A stretch of 64,000 nt of DNA from Pedobacter sp. N36a (GTDB lineage: Bacteria; Bacteroidota; Bacteroidia; Sphingobacteriales; Sphingobacteriaceae), in NCBI RefSeq assembly GCF_014472395.1, contig NZ_JACSZW010000005.1, positions 186,001 to 250,000 on the forward strand, read 5' to 3'. A program made the translations under genes and the position numbers. The first letter of the stretch is position 1, and each line of letters starts with the position of its first letter. Below are positions 8,386 to 17,136 of the stretch, piece after piece. The notes beneath the pieces are model-generated. The model was given only the letters and a program-made list of their open reading frames with translations. It had not been told where the DNA came from and did not search any database.

Positions 8386-9555
8386 ATGATTCCTGTAACT
8401 AAACCATTTCTCCCAAAGACAGAAGAATTCAAAGAATATCTTGACAGCATCTGGGAACGTCAATGGCTCACCAATAATGGGCCATTACTAAATGACCTTG
8501 AATTAAAGCTTAAACAATATCTGAACGTAAACCACATGCTTTTCGTCTGTAACGGCACTTTTGCGCTACAACTAGCCATTAGAGCATTGGAGCTAAAAGG
8601 TGAGATCATCACCACACCTTTCTCTTATGTTGCCACCACCAGCAGTATAGTTTGGGAGGGCTGCAAGCCGGTTTATGTGGACATCGACAGTGAGACCTTT
8701 AACATAGATCCGAGTAAAATTGAGGCTGCGATTACCCCTCAGACCTCCGCCATTCTGGCCACACATGTTTATGGAAATCCATGCGACATTGATGCCATTC
8801 AGGCGATAGCAGACAAACATGGATTAAAGGTGATTTATGATGCAGCACATTGTTTTGGGACACAGTACAAAAATAGGTCTGTATTTGACTATGGAGACAT
8901 CACGGCGACCAGTTTTCATGCCACGAAGCTATTCCATACAACCGAGGGGGGAGCCGTTTTCACACGTGATCCTGAACTCCTGAATAAAATGCAGTACATC
9001 CGAAATTTTGGCCATAGCAGTCCTGATACTTTTGCAGGATTGGGCGTAAATGGTAAAAATTGCGAATTTCATGCGGCCATGGGCTTGTGTAATTTGAAGT
9101 ATGTGGATGAGATCCTCGAAAGAAGAAAACTCCTGTCCCTTCATTATTACCAGCAATTAGGGAAGATTAAAGGTCGTTTTCCAAAGCTAAATAAAGATAA
9201 AGATTACAATTACGCCTATTTCCCGGTATTGTTTGACACGGAACAATTAAGGCAGCGGTGTATGGAAAAACTCGAACTTTCCAAAGTATACTGCAGAAGG
9301 TATTTCTCCCCATCACTCTCTACCCTACCCTATGTGGATCCGGTATGCATGCCTGTTTGCGAGGATATTTCCCGCAGGATTGTTTGTCTACCGCTGTATC
9401 ATACTTTAACACTCCCTGACCTGGACATGATTTGCAGGGTAATTTTGAGAACTCAGAATTATGCCGATGCAGTACCAGTTGCTACAGATAATTTTGGCGT
9501 GCTGGTTACCAACAAAATCGCCACAGAAATTAATGATTTAAGGGCGATCAAATGA
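8386..9555 (+). CDS. DegT/DnrJ/EryC1/StrS sugar aminotransferase (VioA-like)
   Basis: This 389-residue PLP-dependent fold-type I aminotransferase shows the family blocks TTPFSYVATTSSIVWEGCKP and DAAHCFGTQY. The Schiff-base Lys181 lies in SFHATKLFHTTEGG. The N-terminus MIPVTKPFLP and the overall pattern resemble the VioA type, which aminates dTDP-4-keto-6-deoxy sugars, but substrate choice cannot be read from motifs alone. It probably works with the 4,6-dehydratase encoded at 11596-13542 to make a 4-amino-4,6-dideoxy sugar for the polysaccharide. Confidence 0.92.
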   Translation: MIPVTKPFLPKTEEFKEYLDSIWERQWLTNNGPLLNDLELKLKQYLNVNHMLFVCNGTFALQLAIRALELKGEIITTPFSYVATTSSIVWEGCKPVYVDIDSETFNIDPSKIEAAITPQTSAILATHVYGNPCDIDAIQAIADKHGLKVIYDAAHCFGTQYKNRSVFDYGDITATSFHATKLFHTTEGGAVFTRDPELLNKMQYIRNFGHSSPDTFAGLGVNGKNCEFHAAMGLCNLKYVDEILERRKLLSLHYYQQLGKIKGRFPKLNKDKDYNYAYFPVLFDTEQLRQRCMEKLELSKVYCRRYFSPSLSTLPYVDPVCMPVCEDISRRIVCLPLYHTLTLPDLDMICRVILRTQNYADAVPVATDNFGVLVTNKIATEINDLRAIK

Positions 9556-9631
9556 TTTCTATCGGGCAGCTTTGCTCCTCTATTTAACTAACAAACCAAT
9601 CCTAAGCTTTCATCAACTTAAACCTAAAATC

Positions 9632-10891
9632 ATGAACATTTCATTCTCACCACCGTTTATTGACCAAAATGTAATTAATGAAGTAATGGATACGCTCAAG
9701 TCCGGCTGGATTACCTCCGGACCAAAAGTGATGGCACTGGAAATGGAGGTGATGCGCTTAACCAGATCGAAAGCTGCTGTCTGCGTAAACTCCTGGACTT
9801 CTGGTGCAGTTATGATGTTAAAATGGTTTGGTGTAAAAGAAGGCGATGAAGTCATTATACCTGCATATTCTTATTGCGCAACCGCTTTATGTATTTTACA
9901 TTGTGGGGCTACGCCGGTGATGGTAGATATTGCTGACGACCTTACCATAGACCCACAACGCATAAAAATGGCGATTACCTCTAGAACAAAGGCTATTATT
10001 GCGGTCGACATTGCTGGTTTACCCTGTGATTACAATAGCATTAAATCATTAATCAGGAGCGCCAGGATCAGAAGCTTATTTACAGCGAGTTCAGAAGAGC
10101 AGCGAAAACTTGGCAGAATCCTCTTGATTGCAGACGCTGCACACTCTATTGGTTCTACTTATATGGGCCACTCCGCAGCGGTAAGCAGCGACATTACTAT
10201 TTTTTCTTTTCACGCTGTAAAAAATATTACCACTGCTGAAGGAGGCTGCGCCTGCTTAAACTTACCCGGTAATTTCGACCACAATGAAGAGTATAAATTT
10301 CTCAAAATCTTTTCATTAAATGGCCAGAATAAAGATGCTTATGCGAAATCAAAAGGGGCCAACTGGAAGTATGACATCCTCTATAAAGGATTAAAAATTA
10401 ATATGCCTGATATCTGTGCGGCTATAGGCTTAGCACAAATTAAACAGTACAAGCGCTTGCTCCTACCTGAACGTAAAAAAATCGCAGAAAAGTATTGCAG
10501 CATTTTAAGTAATTATGAGTGGTTCATTCCACCAACATTAAAAGATTATTCCAGGGAATCTTCCTATCATATCTTTCCGATGCGCATTAAACATATCACA
10601 GAGGCTCAAAGAGACCGTATTATGGAAGATATCGTTGCTTTCGGGGTCATCGTCAACGTTCATTTTATCCCAATGCCGATGCTAACTTATTTTAAGAAAA
10701 CGGGATATAATATGGTGAATTATCCAAATAGCTATAAACAATATGCCTGTGAAATCTCCTTACCTATCTACCCTACATTAACCGATGAAGATACAGACTA
10801 CATTATTGATGCCGTGATTAAATCTGTTCAATCACAAATGCTGCATAACAAACACCAGGAATGGTCACTGATCAAATCATACCGCAGTTGA
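9632..10891 (+). CDS. DegT/DnrJ/EryC1/StrS sugar aminotransferase (second copy)
   Basis: This 419-residue PLP-dependent aminotransferase has the blocks SGWITSGPKV, IIPAYSYCATALCILHCGAT and ADAAHSIGSTYMG, and the catalytic Lys197 in SFHAVKNITTAEGG. The N-terminal pattern resembles the ArnB/PseC branch more than its neighbour, and the two genes are not recent duplicates. ATG at 9632 is chosen; a TTG 60 bp upstream would add 20 residues that do not look like family sequence. It is the last gene of the plus-strand polysaccharide unit and is followed by a strong terminator. The exact nucleotide-sugar substrate is unknown. Confidence 0.9.
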   Translation: MNISFSPPFIDQNVINEVMDTLKSGWITSGPKVMALEMEVMRLTRSKAAVCVNSWTSGAVMMLKWFGVKEGDEVIIPAYSYCATALCILHCGATPVMVDIADDLTIDPQRIKMAITSRTKAIIAVDIAGLPCDYNSIKSLIRSARIRSLFTASSEEQRKLGRILLIADAAHSIGSTYMGHSAAVSSDITIFSFHAVKNITTAEGGCACLNLPGNFDHNEEYKFLKIFSLNGQNKDAYAKSKGANWKYDILYKGLKINMPDICAAIGLAQIKQYKRLLLPERKKIAEKYCSILSNYEWFIPPTLKDYSRESSYHIFPMRIKHITEAQRDRIMEDIVAFGVIVNVHFIPMPMLTYFKKTGYNMVNYPNSYKQYACEISLPIYPTLTDEDTDYIIDAVIKSVQSQMLHNKHQEWSLIKSYRS

Positions 10892-10920
10892 TTTTTTGGT
10901 AATTGACCTTGTTCGTTATT

Positions 10921-10954
10921 AAAAAGGATGTCTGTCAGACATCCTTTTTTTTTT
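10921..10954 (+). terminator. Rho-independent terminator of the plus-strand export/aminotransferase operon
   Basis: The near-perfect palindrome GGATGTCTGTCAGACATCC (10926-10944) is followed by ten T residues and preceded by an A run. It lies 30 bp after the second aminotransferase stop codon. Confidence 0.92.
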
Positions 10955-11006
10955 GCCCAAAGATCAGCGTTCCTATCCAGGCTTAGACTAGCTAATCGCC
11001 CAGACA

Positions 11007-11043
11007 TAAAAAAAGGTATCCAAAACATTTGGACACCTTTTTC
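11007..11043 (-). terminator. Rho-independent terminator of the large minus-strand operon
   Basis: On the minus strand AGGTGTCCAAA pairs with TTTGGATACCT (one G-U pair) and a T run follows. In the plus sense the same pair becomes an A-C mismatch, so the minus orientation is favoured. It lies just past the stop of the small HTH gene, about 60 bp from the opposing terminator. Confidence 0.8.
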
Positions 11044-11096
11044 GGGTTCTAGCGAAGGCTAATTGTTAAAGATAAATCTTTTTGGGGGTGTAGTAA

Positions 11097-11486
11097 TTAC
11101 TCATCTGATCTCATTTCTTTATACTGTTTCGGAAAGCTCTGACTTAACAGCTCGTTGTATTTTTCGAGTAGTTTGATGTATTTGTTCATCCAATAATTTA
11201 CGGCGGTTGAGTAGTTCGCCGTAGCACTTTCTTCATTGCTCATCAGGTCTAGTTTCTTTTCTCTAGCCTCATCTTGTAAACGAGCAAAATCATCCGGAAA
11301 TTCTTTAGAAAAGTCATGATTAATGACGTTCCCAATTTTACAAATCACATCAAAACTTAAAGACTCTTGATCAAACCAATTATATATGGTTCGTCTACTC
11401 ACGTGTAATTTCCTAGAAAGTTCAGTGATCCCCATATGATCCTTTCTTACAACATGTTCAATTACTTGACCTACATTTAAATTCAT
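11097..11486 (-). CDS. Small HTH DNA-binding protein (paralogue of 34636-35040)
   Basis: This 129-residue protein has an N-terminal helix-turn-helix at about residues 18-38 (GITELSRKLHVSRRTIYNWF) and a conserved C-terminal helix (VNYWMNKYIKLLEKYNELL) that could serve oligomerisation. It is clearly paralogous to the protein at the other end of the polysaccharide operon: both share RTIYNWF/TAIYNWF, ICKIG, INHDF/IDHDF and the YWxNKYIxLLE block. It lies about 110 bp beyond the CapD-like gene, at the tail of the operon and before the terminator. A role in regulating the polysaccharide locus is inferred from position; no known named family was recognised. Confidence 0.85.
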   Translation of the reverse strand: MNLNVGQVIEHVVRKDHMGITELSRKLHVSRRTIYNWFDQESLSFDVICKIGNVINHDFSKEFPDDFARLQDEAREKKLDLMSNEESATANYSTAVNYWMNKYIKLLEKYNELLSQSFPKQYKEMRSDE

Positions 11487-11595
11487 AGAAATAAGTTTAA
11501 TATGTTAACTAGAATTAGAGGGATGAGATCTATATTAAAAATAACAAAATTGTGACAACAAAACAAGTGAAATTTTAAAAAATAAAAACAAATTA

Positions 11596-13542
11596 TCAGC
11601 CAACCATATAATGGTCTATATCTTCATATTTTGAATTTTTACTCTTAAAATCTGGGATAATTTCCTTCATTTTTTTAACCATTGCTAAATCGTTATTAGA
11701 ATTATTAAGCAGTAATAGTTCTTCAATTACATTTTGTACATAGCACATGCTATAGCTGATAATTTTTGATATTTTAATTTTTGGATGATAAGTAGAAATG
11801 GTTTGTTCTTCCACCAGCAACAGTTCTTCATATAATTTTTCTCCAGGTCTTAACCCGGTAAATATTATTTTAATGTCTTTGTCGGGGATTAATCCGGCTA
11901 ATTTAATCATGTTTGTAGCCAGGTCTACAATTTTAACAGGTTCTCCCATATCAAAGATATAGATCTCCCCCCCATTGCCCATAGCCGCAGCTTCCAGCAC
12001 CAGTTGCACGGATTCTGGAATAGTCATGAAATACCTGGTGATTTCCGGATGCGTGACTGCTACTGGTCCTCCACGCGCGATCTGTGCTTTAAATCTTGGG
12101 ATCACAGAGCCATTAGAGCCCAGAACATTGCCAAATCTAGTAGTAATAAATTTTGTCCGTGTTTCTGTTGGATGGGCAATTAATTTCTCATTTGATATGG
12201 TTAAGTTTTTTTCATTGTTAAGGGATTGAATGTACATTTCGGCCAGGCGTTTAGAGGCCCCCATAATATTAGTTGGCCTCACGGCTTTATCTGTGGAGAT
12301 CATTACAAATTTTTCGACGCCATATTCTATGGCCAAATCCGCAATATTTTTAGTTCCCATTACATTGGTTAAAATAGCTTCAGAAGGATTACTCTCCATC
12401 ATAGGAACATGTTTATAAGCTGCCGCGTGAAAAACAATTTGAGGTTGATACGCTTCAAAAATTGATTTCATCCGACACCTATTTTGAATATTCGCCATGA
12501 CAATATGAGTTTTTGCTCCTTTAAAATCATCCTCAATCTCTAATTGCAGATCATGAAGAGGTGTTTCAGCCTGATCACATAACACCACAAATTCTGGATT
12601 AAATCCTACAATCTGACGCACAATTTCGGAACCTATAGAGCCTGCAGCACCTGTGATCAGGATACGTTTCCCCTGCATTTCCCTTAAAATATTATTTTTC
12701 GTCAGTACGATTGGCTCCCTGTGCAATAAGTCCTCGATTTTTAAATCTTTAATTTGATTCGGTGTCAGTTTACCATATAACCATTTATCAGATTGCGGAA
12801 CCGTAACTACTTTTATGCCTAGTTCAATACATTTATCAATTGTCATTTTCTTCCCGTTTACATTCAAATCATCACCAACGAAAAGGACCTTCTGTATATT
12901 AAATTTACGCTGTAAAGCATCAATTGATTTAGAATGGTAAACATTTTTTTGCTCAATATGTTTATTGATTTTATCGGCATTGTCATCCACAAAAGCGAAG
13001 ACATTTAAGTCATTCGTATTTCCTCCTTCCAAGGCTTTTTTCACCAAAATAGAATCTCTTCCAGAGCCATATATGAGTATGTTCTCTTTTTTATCATTGG
13101 GTGCTATTGTTTTCATATAAAAGAACAAATTTTTCACTGCCACCCTAAGCATAATCAGCAAAGATGAAGACACGAAGAAATTTATAATCAGTATTTCCGG
13201 AAACCATTTTGAAGAGCGTTTAAAATCTGGCACAAAAAAGAAATTACTGGTAATGGTAAAAATAATACTAGTGAACAGCACTGCCATAAATATCCGTATG
13301 ATGTCTTCCGTATTAGAATACCGTATAATTCCAGTATGGATGCGCATCACCATAAATACGGCAATTGAAATCAAGCTATACAAAGCGGTATAAATGACAA
13401 AATTTGAATAACCTAACTCGACATATTCAAATCTGTGAAGCAATAGGAAGGACATCAACAATGTCCATACGACGATAATTTGATCAATAAGTAAGATCAA
13501 CCAGCGCGAATATATTTTGTCACGAAATAGGAGCATTTTCAT
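11596..13542 (-). CDS. CapD/PglF/FlaA1-like nucleotide-sugar 4,6-dehydratase, membrane-bound
   Basis: The product of about 648 residues has four transmembrane helices in its first 130 residues, a CoA-binding-like Rossmann region (NILIYGSGRDSILVKKAL), and then the catalytic extended-SDR domain. That domain shows GAAGSIGSE at about residue 297 and the block STDKAVRPTNIMGASK with MxxxK in place of YxxxK, which is the CapD/PglF hallmark. Members convert UDP-GlcNAc to the 4-keto-6-deoxy sugar, the precursor of bacillosamine/QuiNAc-type sugars. ATG at 13542 is preferred; an in-frame TTG at 13575 would overlap the upstream gene. It pairs naturally with the DegT aminotransferases and the GNAT enzyme. 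Confidence 0.93.
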   Translation of the reverse strand: MKMLLFRDKIYSRWLILLIDQIIVVWTLLMSFLLLHRFEYVELGYSNFVIYTALYSLISIAVFMVMRIHTGIIRYSNTEDIIRIFMAVLFTSIIFTITSNFFFVPDFKRSSKWFPEILIINFFVSSSLLIMLRVAVKNLFFYMKTIAPNDKKENILIYGSGRDSILVKKALEGGNTNDLNVFAFVDDNADKINKHIEQKNVYHSKSIDALQRKFNIQKVLFVGDDLNVNGKKMTIDKCIELGIKVVTVPQSDKWLYGKLTPNQIKDLKIEDLLHREPIVLTKNNILREMQGKRILITGAAGSIGSEIVRQIVGFNPEFVVLCDQAETPLHDLQLEIEDDFKGAKTHIVMANIQNRCRMKSIFEAYQPQIVFHAAAYKHVPMMESNPSEAILTNVMGTKNIADLAIEYGVEKFVMISTDKAVRPTNIMGASKRLAEMYIQSLNNEKNLTISNEKLIAHPTETRTKFITTRFGNVLGSNGSVIPRFKAQIARGGPVAVTHPEITRYFMTIPESVQLVLEAAAMGNGGEIYIFDMGEPVKIVDLATNMIKLAGLIPDKDIKIIFTGLRPGEKLYEELLLVEEQTISTYHPKIKISKIISYSMCYVQNVIEELLLLNNSNNDLAMVKKMKEIIPDFKSKNSKYEDIDHYMVG

Positions 13543-13553
13543 AATATGAAGTG

Positions 13554-14618
13554 TTAGATAACCAGTTGAAGACAACCAAATGTTAAACTATTTAGCACCG
13601 CCCGATACAGCGGAAAAAAATCAATATTTTTATGCTCATCAATATCTCGCTTACTTACCAGCGCATGATAAACAGGACTATTAGACACATAACGCCAACT
13701 TTTATATTCCAGAAACAGATCTGAAAAGCCCGCCTTCCAATTAAATAAAGTGTCCATCTTAAAGCCCACTCCTCCTCCAAGGTGCAGGTATTTCATTCCT
13801 TCATTTCTACCAATCAGGGTAATTTCATCTACTAAAAATTTTGCAGGAGAATCCTTTAAATATTCTAGTTTTGTTCCCACCAGGTGTCCCTGAATAATAC
13901 CATGAGTAAAGGTCACAATCATCCCACAAACCACCTCTTCTTTAGCATAAACCAATAACAGGCGACAATCAAATTCATCACTATCAATCAGGCAATTGAA
14001 ATACTCTCTACTAAAAAAATAGCAATCTGAGGCTTCCACCCTTTCCATATTTCGGGTATACAAATCATAAAATAACGTGATGTCTTCCTGGGCCCTACTC
14101 TCTCTAACTGAATAACCCGCTTTCCATGATCTTTTGATGTTTTTCAGCGTGGTTTTCCTATATTTCTTTCGCTGTTCCTCAATAGAAATGGTTAAATCAA
14201 TTGCTACTGTCTTTCCATTTTCATGAATGCCTCCAAATTTATCAAACAACAGGTGTTGGTTAAAAAACGGATGAAGTCTTGAAAAAACACAGACATTTTG
14301 CTCAGCATGGAGGAATTCTAAGAATGACACTCTAAAGTTATCCATCATGCTGTCCTCCATATCTTCAAATTTCCGATTGGATATTGGGCCCGTGTATCCA
14401 TAAACAGAGCTTAGATCAGAAAATAGAGAATCCGATATATGTCTTTTTAACAATGGGAAAGCGATGTAATTTTCATCTTCTTCATATACAAAAAGAAAAG
14501 GATGGCCATTATGATCCAAAGAATGATAGCGCCAGGTATGATAAAAATCATATTCTACAGCGGCATTGACATAAGCAGTCCATTCCTCCCTCTCAAGAAG
14601 GGTTATTAATTTCCTCAT
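13554..14618 (-). CDS. FemAB/GNAT-like acyltransferase (copy 1)
   Basis: This 354-residue cytoplasmic protein belongs to the FemAB-like/BioF2-like GNAT group: a conserved N-terminal block (YDFYHTWRYHSLDHNG, FPLLKR, SSVYGYTGPISN) and a C-terminal GNAT fold (about 160-330; GHLVGTKLEYLKDSPAKFL, YLHLGGGVGF). It is a paralogue of the protein at 16061-17098. Members move aminoacyl or acyl groups onto cell-wall or lipid-linked acceptors, so it may decorate a polysaccharide repeat unit. The exact donor and acceptor are unknown. It ends 12 bp before the CapD-like start codon and lies about 40 bp after the GNAT gene. Confidence 0.8.
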   Translation of the reverse strand: MRKLITLLEREEWTAYVNAAVEYDFYHTWRYHSLDHNGHPFLFVYEEDENYIAFPLLKRHISDSLFSDLSSVYGYTGPISNRKFEDMEDSMMDNFRVSFLEFLHAEQNVCVFSRLHPFFNQHLLFDKFGGIHENGKTVAIDLTISIEEQRKKYRKTTLKNIKRSWKAGYSVRESRAQEDITLFYDLYTRNMERVEASDCYFFSREYFNCLIDSDEFDCRLLLVYAKEEVVCGMIVTFTHGIIQGHLVGTKLEYLKDSPAKFLVDEITLIGRNEGMKYLHLGGGVGFKMDTLFNWKAGFSDLFLEYKSWRYVSNSPVYHALVSKRDIDEHKNIDFFPLYRAVLNSLTFGCLQLVI

Positions 14619-14658
14619 AGTCGTATAGATTTAAAAAAATAAAATATAGGCCAGCTGA

Positions 14659-15156
14659 TTAGCTAAAGGGAGTAAATGTCTGTTTCGTCAACAGCATTTT
14701 CAACTGATTGTGATGTTTGCCTACCGGAACAAATCCGAGTTTGTTATAAATTGAAAGACCGGCAGCATTGTCTTCATGTGCAAATAGAAACACGCTTTCC
14801 AGGTTCATCTCAGAAAATGCAGCTTCGAGAATAAGTTGGGTAGCTGCTTTTCCAATTCCTTTTCCCCAGAACTGACGCTCCCCAATAAATAGATGAAATT
14901 CAGCTTGGCCATTATTTAAATCAATCAGTTGTACATTACCAATATATTGATCTGTCTCTTTCATACAGATGGCAAAGCGTTTATCATTTGATTTCTCTAA
15001 TTTAAGACGGAGCCATTCCGTTTCTTTTTCCATCGTAATCCCTGGCTGAGCAGGTTTAAACTCTGTATATACCCAAATTTCTGGGTCATTACGCCATTGA
15101 TACGAAATTTTAGCATCCGCTACCTCTAAGGGCCTTAAATAGACAGGATTATTCAT
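14659..15156 (-). CDS. GNAT family N-acetyltransferase
   Basis: This 165-residue RimJ/RimL-like GNAT protein shows the acetyl-CoA motif QFWGKGIGKA at about 95-104 and the C-terminal block NKLGFVPVGK. Such proteins in polysaccharide loci often acetylate the amino group of 4-amino sugars (PseH/WecD-like roles). Since a 4,6-dehydratase and two aminotransferases are in the same locus, acetylation of a 4-amino-sugar nucleotide is the most likely job, by inference. Confidence 0.85.
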   Translation of the reverse strand: MNNPVYLRPLEVADAKISYQWRNDPEIWVYTEFKPAQPGITMEKETEWLRLKLEKSNDKRFAICMKETDQYIGNVQLIDLNNGQAEFHLFIGERQFWGKGIGKAATQLILEAAFSEMNLESVFLFAHEDNAAGLSIYNKLGFVPVGKHHNQLKMLLTKQTFTPFS

Positions 15157-15203
15157 ATTGTTTTATTTTAAAAAATGATATATTAATACTAAAACGAACA
15201 TCA

Positions 15204-16007
15204 TCAGCCTTGACCAGGTTGGTACATTCTCAAATGTGGGGGTTGATAGAACTCCTGTAAATTGGCAGAAATACGGGCATTATATCCAATGACTTGCTTT
15301 AAATGATCATTTAAACCTTTCCCATATTCATATCCCAAAAACCTTGGAAAGTCAAACTGTGGCTTAAAGAATGGTCTGGTAAAAGTTAGGGTCAATGCTC
15401 GTCTAGGGCCATCTGTATTATTGATGCCCACTGCATGCCATATGTTCGAATCAAATAAAATAATGCTTCCTCTTTTTGCCACTGCCCGGTCTGCTTGTTC
15501 ATAGAAAAATGTGTCATCAGGTTTGTCCTCTTTCTGATGAGATCCAGAAAGGAAATAGGTTGCCCCATTATCAAGCGTATAATCGTCCAGTAAAACAATC
15601 ATTTGAATGGCAATTTTAAATTCTCCGGTAAAGCTCCTGATGTCACGATGAATATTATGAACATAGGCTTTAAAATTTTTAAAATTGAGCACTCCACTTA
15701 TTCCATTTACGATATAATTGCCATCCAGGAAATGCCTCATTTCTCTATCACAATACTTTTGAGACAAGAATGGTATACTAAAATTGTCTTTCTCCAACAA
15801 ATGATGCAATGTGCCTTCCATATTTGTCTCAATGCCATTCTGAACCTGAATTTCTCTCCTCATCAAGTAGGCTGGCTCTAGATCATTAATTATTGTGTTG
15901 ATCATGCGCTCATTAGCAGCATCTTCATAGATGACCCAGCCATACTCGTCAATTGCATTCTCAAAGTCACTCAAAGTGGCTTCAGAATAAATAAATTTAT
16001 TTTTCAA
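15204..16007 (-). CDS. Phytanoyl-CoA dioxygenase-like 2-oxoglutarate/Fe(II) oxygenase
   Basis: The 267-residue protein has the double-stranded beta-helix iron site of the PhyH family: H120-x-D122 in VHNIHRD, H191 in DSNIWHAVG and the 2-oxoglutarate-binding R203 in GPRRALTLTF. The length is normal. Members hydroxylate small molecules or carrier-bound substrates. Position between two FemAB-like genes suggests it hydroxylates an acyl or aminoacyl substituent, or the sugar that receives it, but the substrate is unknown. Confidence 0.85.
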   Translation of the reverse strand: MKNKFIYSEATLSDFENAIDEYGWVIYEDAANERMINTIINDLEPAYLMRREIQVQNGIETNMEGTLHHLLEKDNFSIPFLSQKYCDREMRHFLDGNYIVNGISGVLNFKNFKAYVHNIHRDIRSFTGEFKIAIQMIVLLDDYTLDNGATYFLSGSHQKEDKPDDTFFYEQADRAVAKRGSIILFDSNIWHAVGINNTDGPRRALTLTFTRPFFKPQFDFPRFLGYEYGKGLNDHLKQVIGYNARISANLQEFYQPPHLRMYQPGQG

Positions 16008-16060
16008 AGCAAATGGATTTAAAGGTTAAACTTTAGTTAATTATCGATTTTAAAGAACTC

Positions 16061-17098
16061 TCATTTGATGGATAGCGCAGGAACTCGGTACAGTGGGAAA
16101 TAGTTGATATTTCTACTGTCGTTTCGTTCCTTTACCAGGTCATTGTAAACCAGATGATCGGATACAAACCGCCAGGTATTGTCTTCCAGTAAAAGTCTGG
16201 AAAAAGAGTATTTAAATTTAAACAAGGAATCTTCCTTGCCTTCCAAACCTCCACCAAGGTGAAAATACTGCTTTCCAAGTTGTCGGCCGATGACGCTAAT
16301 TTCATCCGTCAGCAATTTACTGGGCGAATAATGAACATAGTCGTTAGCGGTTGCAGAAAGATGATTTCGAATAACATTTCCAGCACACATAATTACAGCG
16401 CCACAAATCATTTCTTCAGCGTGATAAACTACAATCAACTTGCATTCCTCTTTATTACCACTGAGGAGTTCCTTAAAATAAGTTTCCCCATAGAAATAAC
16501 GTTTTCCGGCGCCCAGCCTCAGCATATTTTCAGTGTACATTGCTGTAAATAAACGGATTTCCTCATCCGTACTTGCTTCTTTGATATGGTAGGGCATTTT
16601 TCTGAGCTGCCTGATTTGCCTACCTAGTCTTTTTTCATAATTTGCCCGCTGTTCCTCAATAGGAATAGACAGGTCCATATAAACTGTTTTTCCATTGTCC
16701 GATAGCCCGCCTATTTTTTCTATTAAAACTTTTTGATCTATGAATGGATTTAACCTGGAGAATAGACAGATATATCGCTCCGTTTTCATAAAGTTTAAAA
16801 ATGACTGTTTAAAGTTCTCCAGAAATTGATCATTGATGTCTTTAAATTTCAAGTTGGAGATTGGACCGGAATATCCATACACAGAGGTTAAATCAAATAA
16901 GCCGGAATTATTAATTTCCCTTTTTAACAGCGGAAGTGCGATAAAAATATCAGCTTCCTCATAGACAAAAAGTAGTGGCTCTCCATTTTTCTCTAGCGCA
17001 TGATAATGCCAGGTATGATAAAAATCATAGTTCACAGCAGCTTGCACACAAGCAATCCATTGTGCTGATTGTCGAATACTGATCAAATGATATGACAT
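16061..17098 (-). CDS. FemAB/GNAT-like acyltransferase (copy 2)
   Basis: This 345-residue paralogue of the 13554-14618 product shares its blocks YDFYHTWHYHALEKNG, LPLLKREI, TSVYGYSGPISN, YSPSKLLTDEISVIGR and YFHLGGGLEG. The two copies diverge most around residues 150-220, the likely acceptor-specifying region. The gene is 38 bp downstream of a GT4 gene. Function is inferred as transfer of an acyl or aminoacyl group to a polysaccharide precursor; a peptidoglycan role is less likely given the locus. Confidence 0.8.
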   Translation of the reverse strand: MSYHLISIRQSAQWIACVQAAVNYDFYHTWHYHALEKNGEPLLFVYEEADIFIALPLLKREINNSGLFDLTSVYGYSGPISNLKFKDINDQFLENFKQSFLNFMKTERYICLFSRLNPFIDQKVLIEKIGGLSDNGKTVYMDLSIPIEEQRANYEKRLGRQIRQLRKMPYHIKEASTDEEIRLFTAMYTENMLRLGAGKRYFYGETYFKELLSGNKEECKLIVVYHAEEMICGAVIMCAGNVIRNHLSATANDYVHYSPSKLLTDEISVIGRQLGKQYFHLGGGLEGKEDSLFKFKYSFSRLLLEDNTWRFVSDHLVYNDLVKERNDSRNINYFPLYRVPALSIK

Positions 17099-17136
17099 AA
17101 TAAAGATTAATTATAACATTCTAAATTATTTACTCC

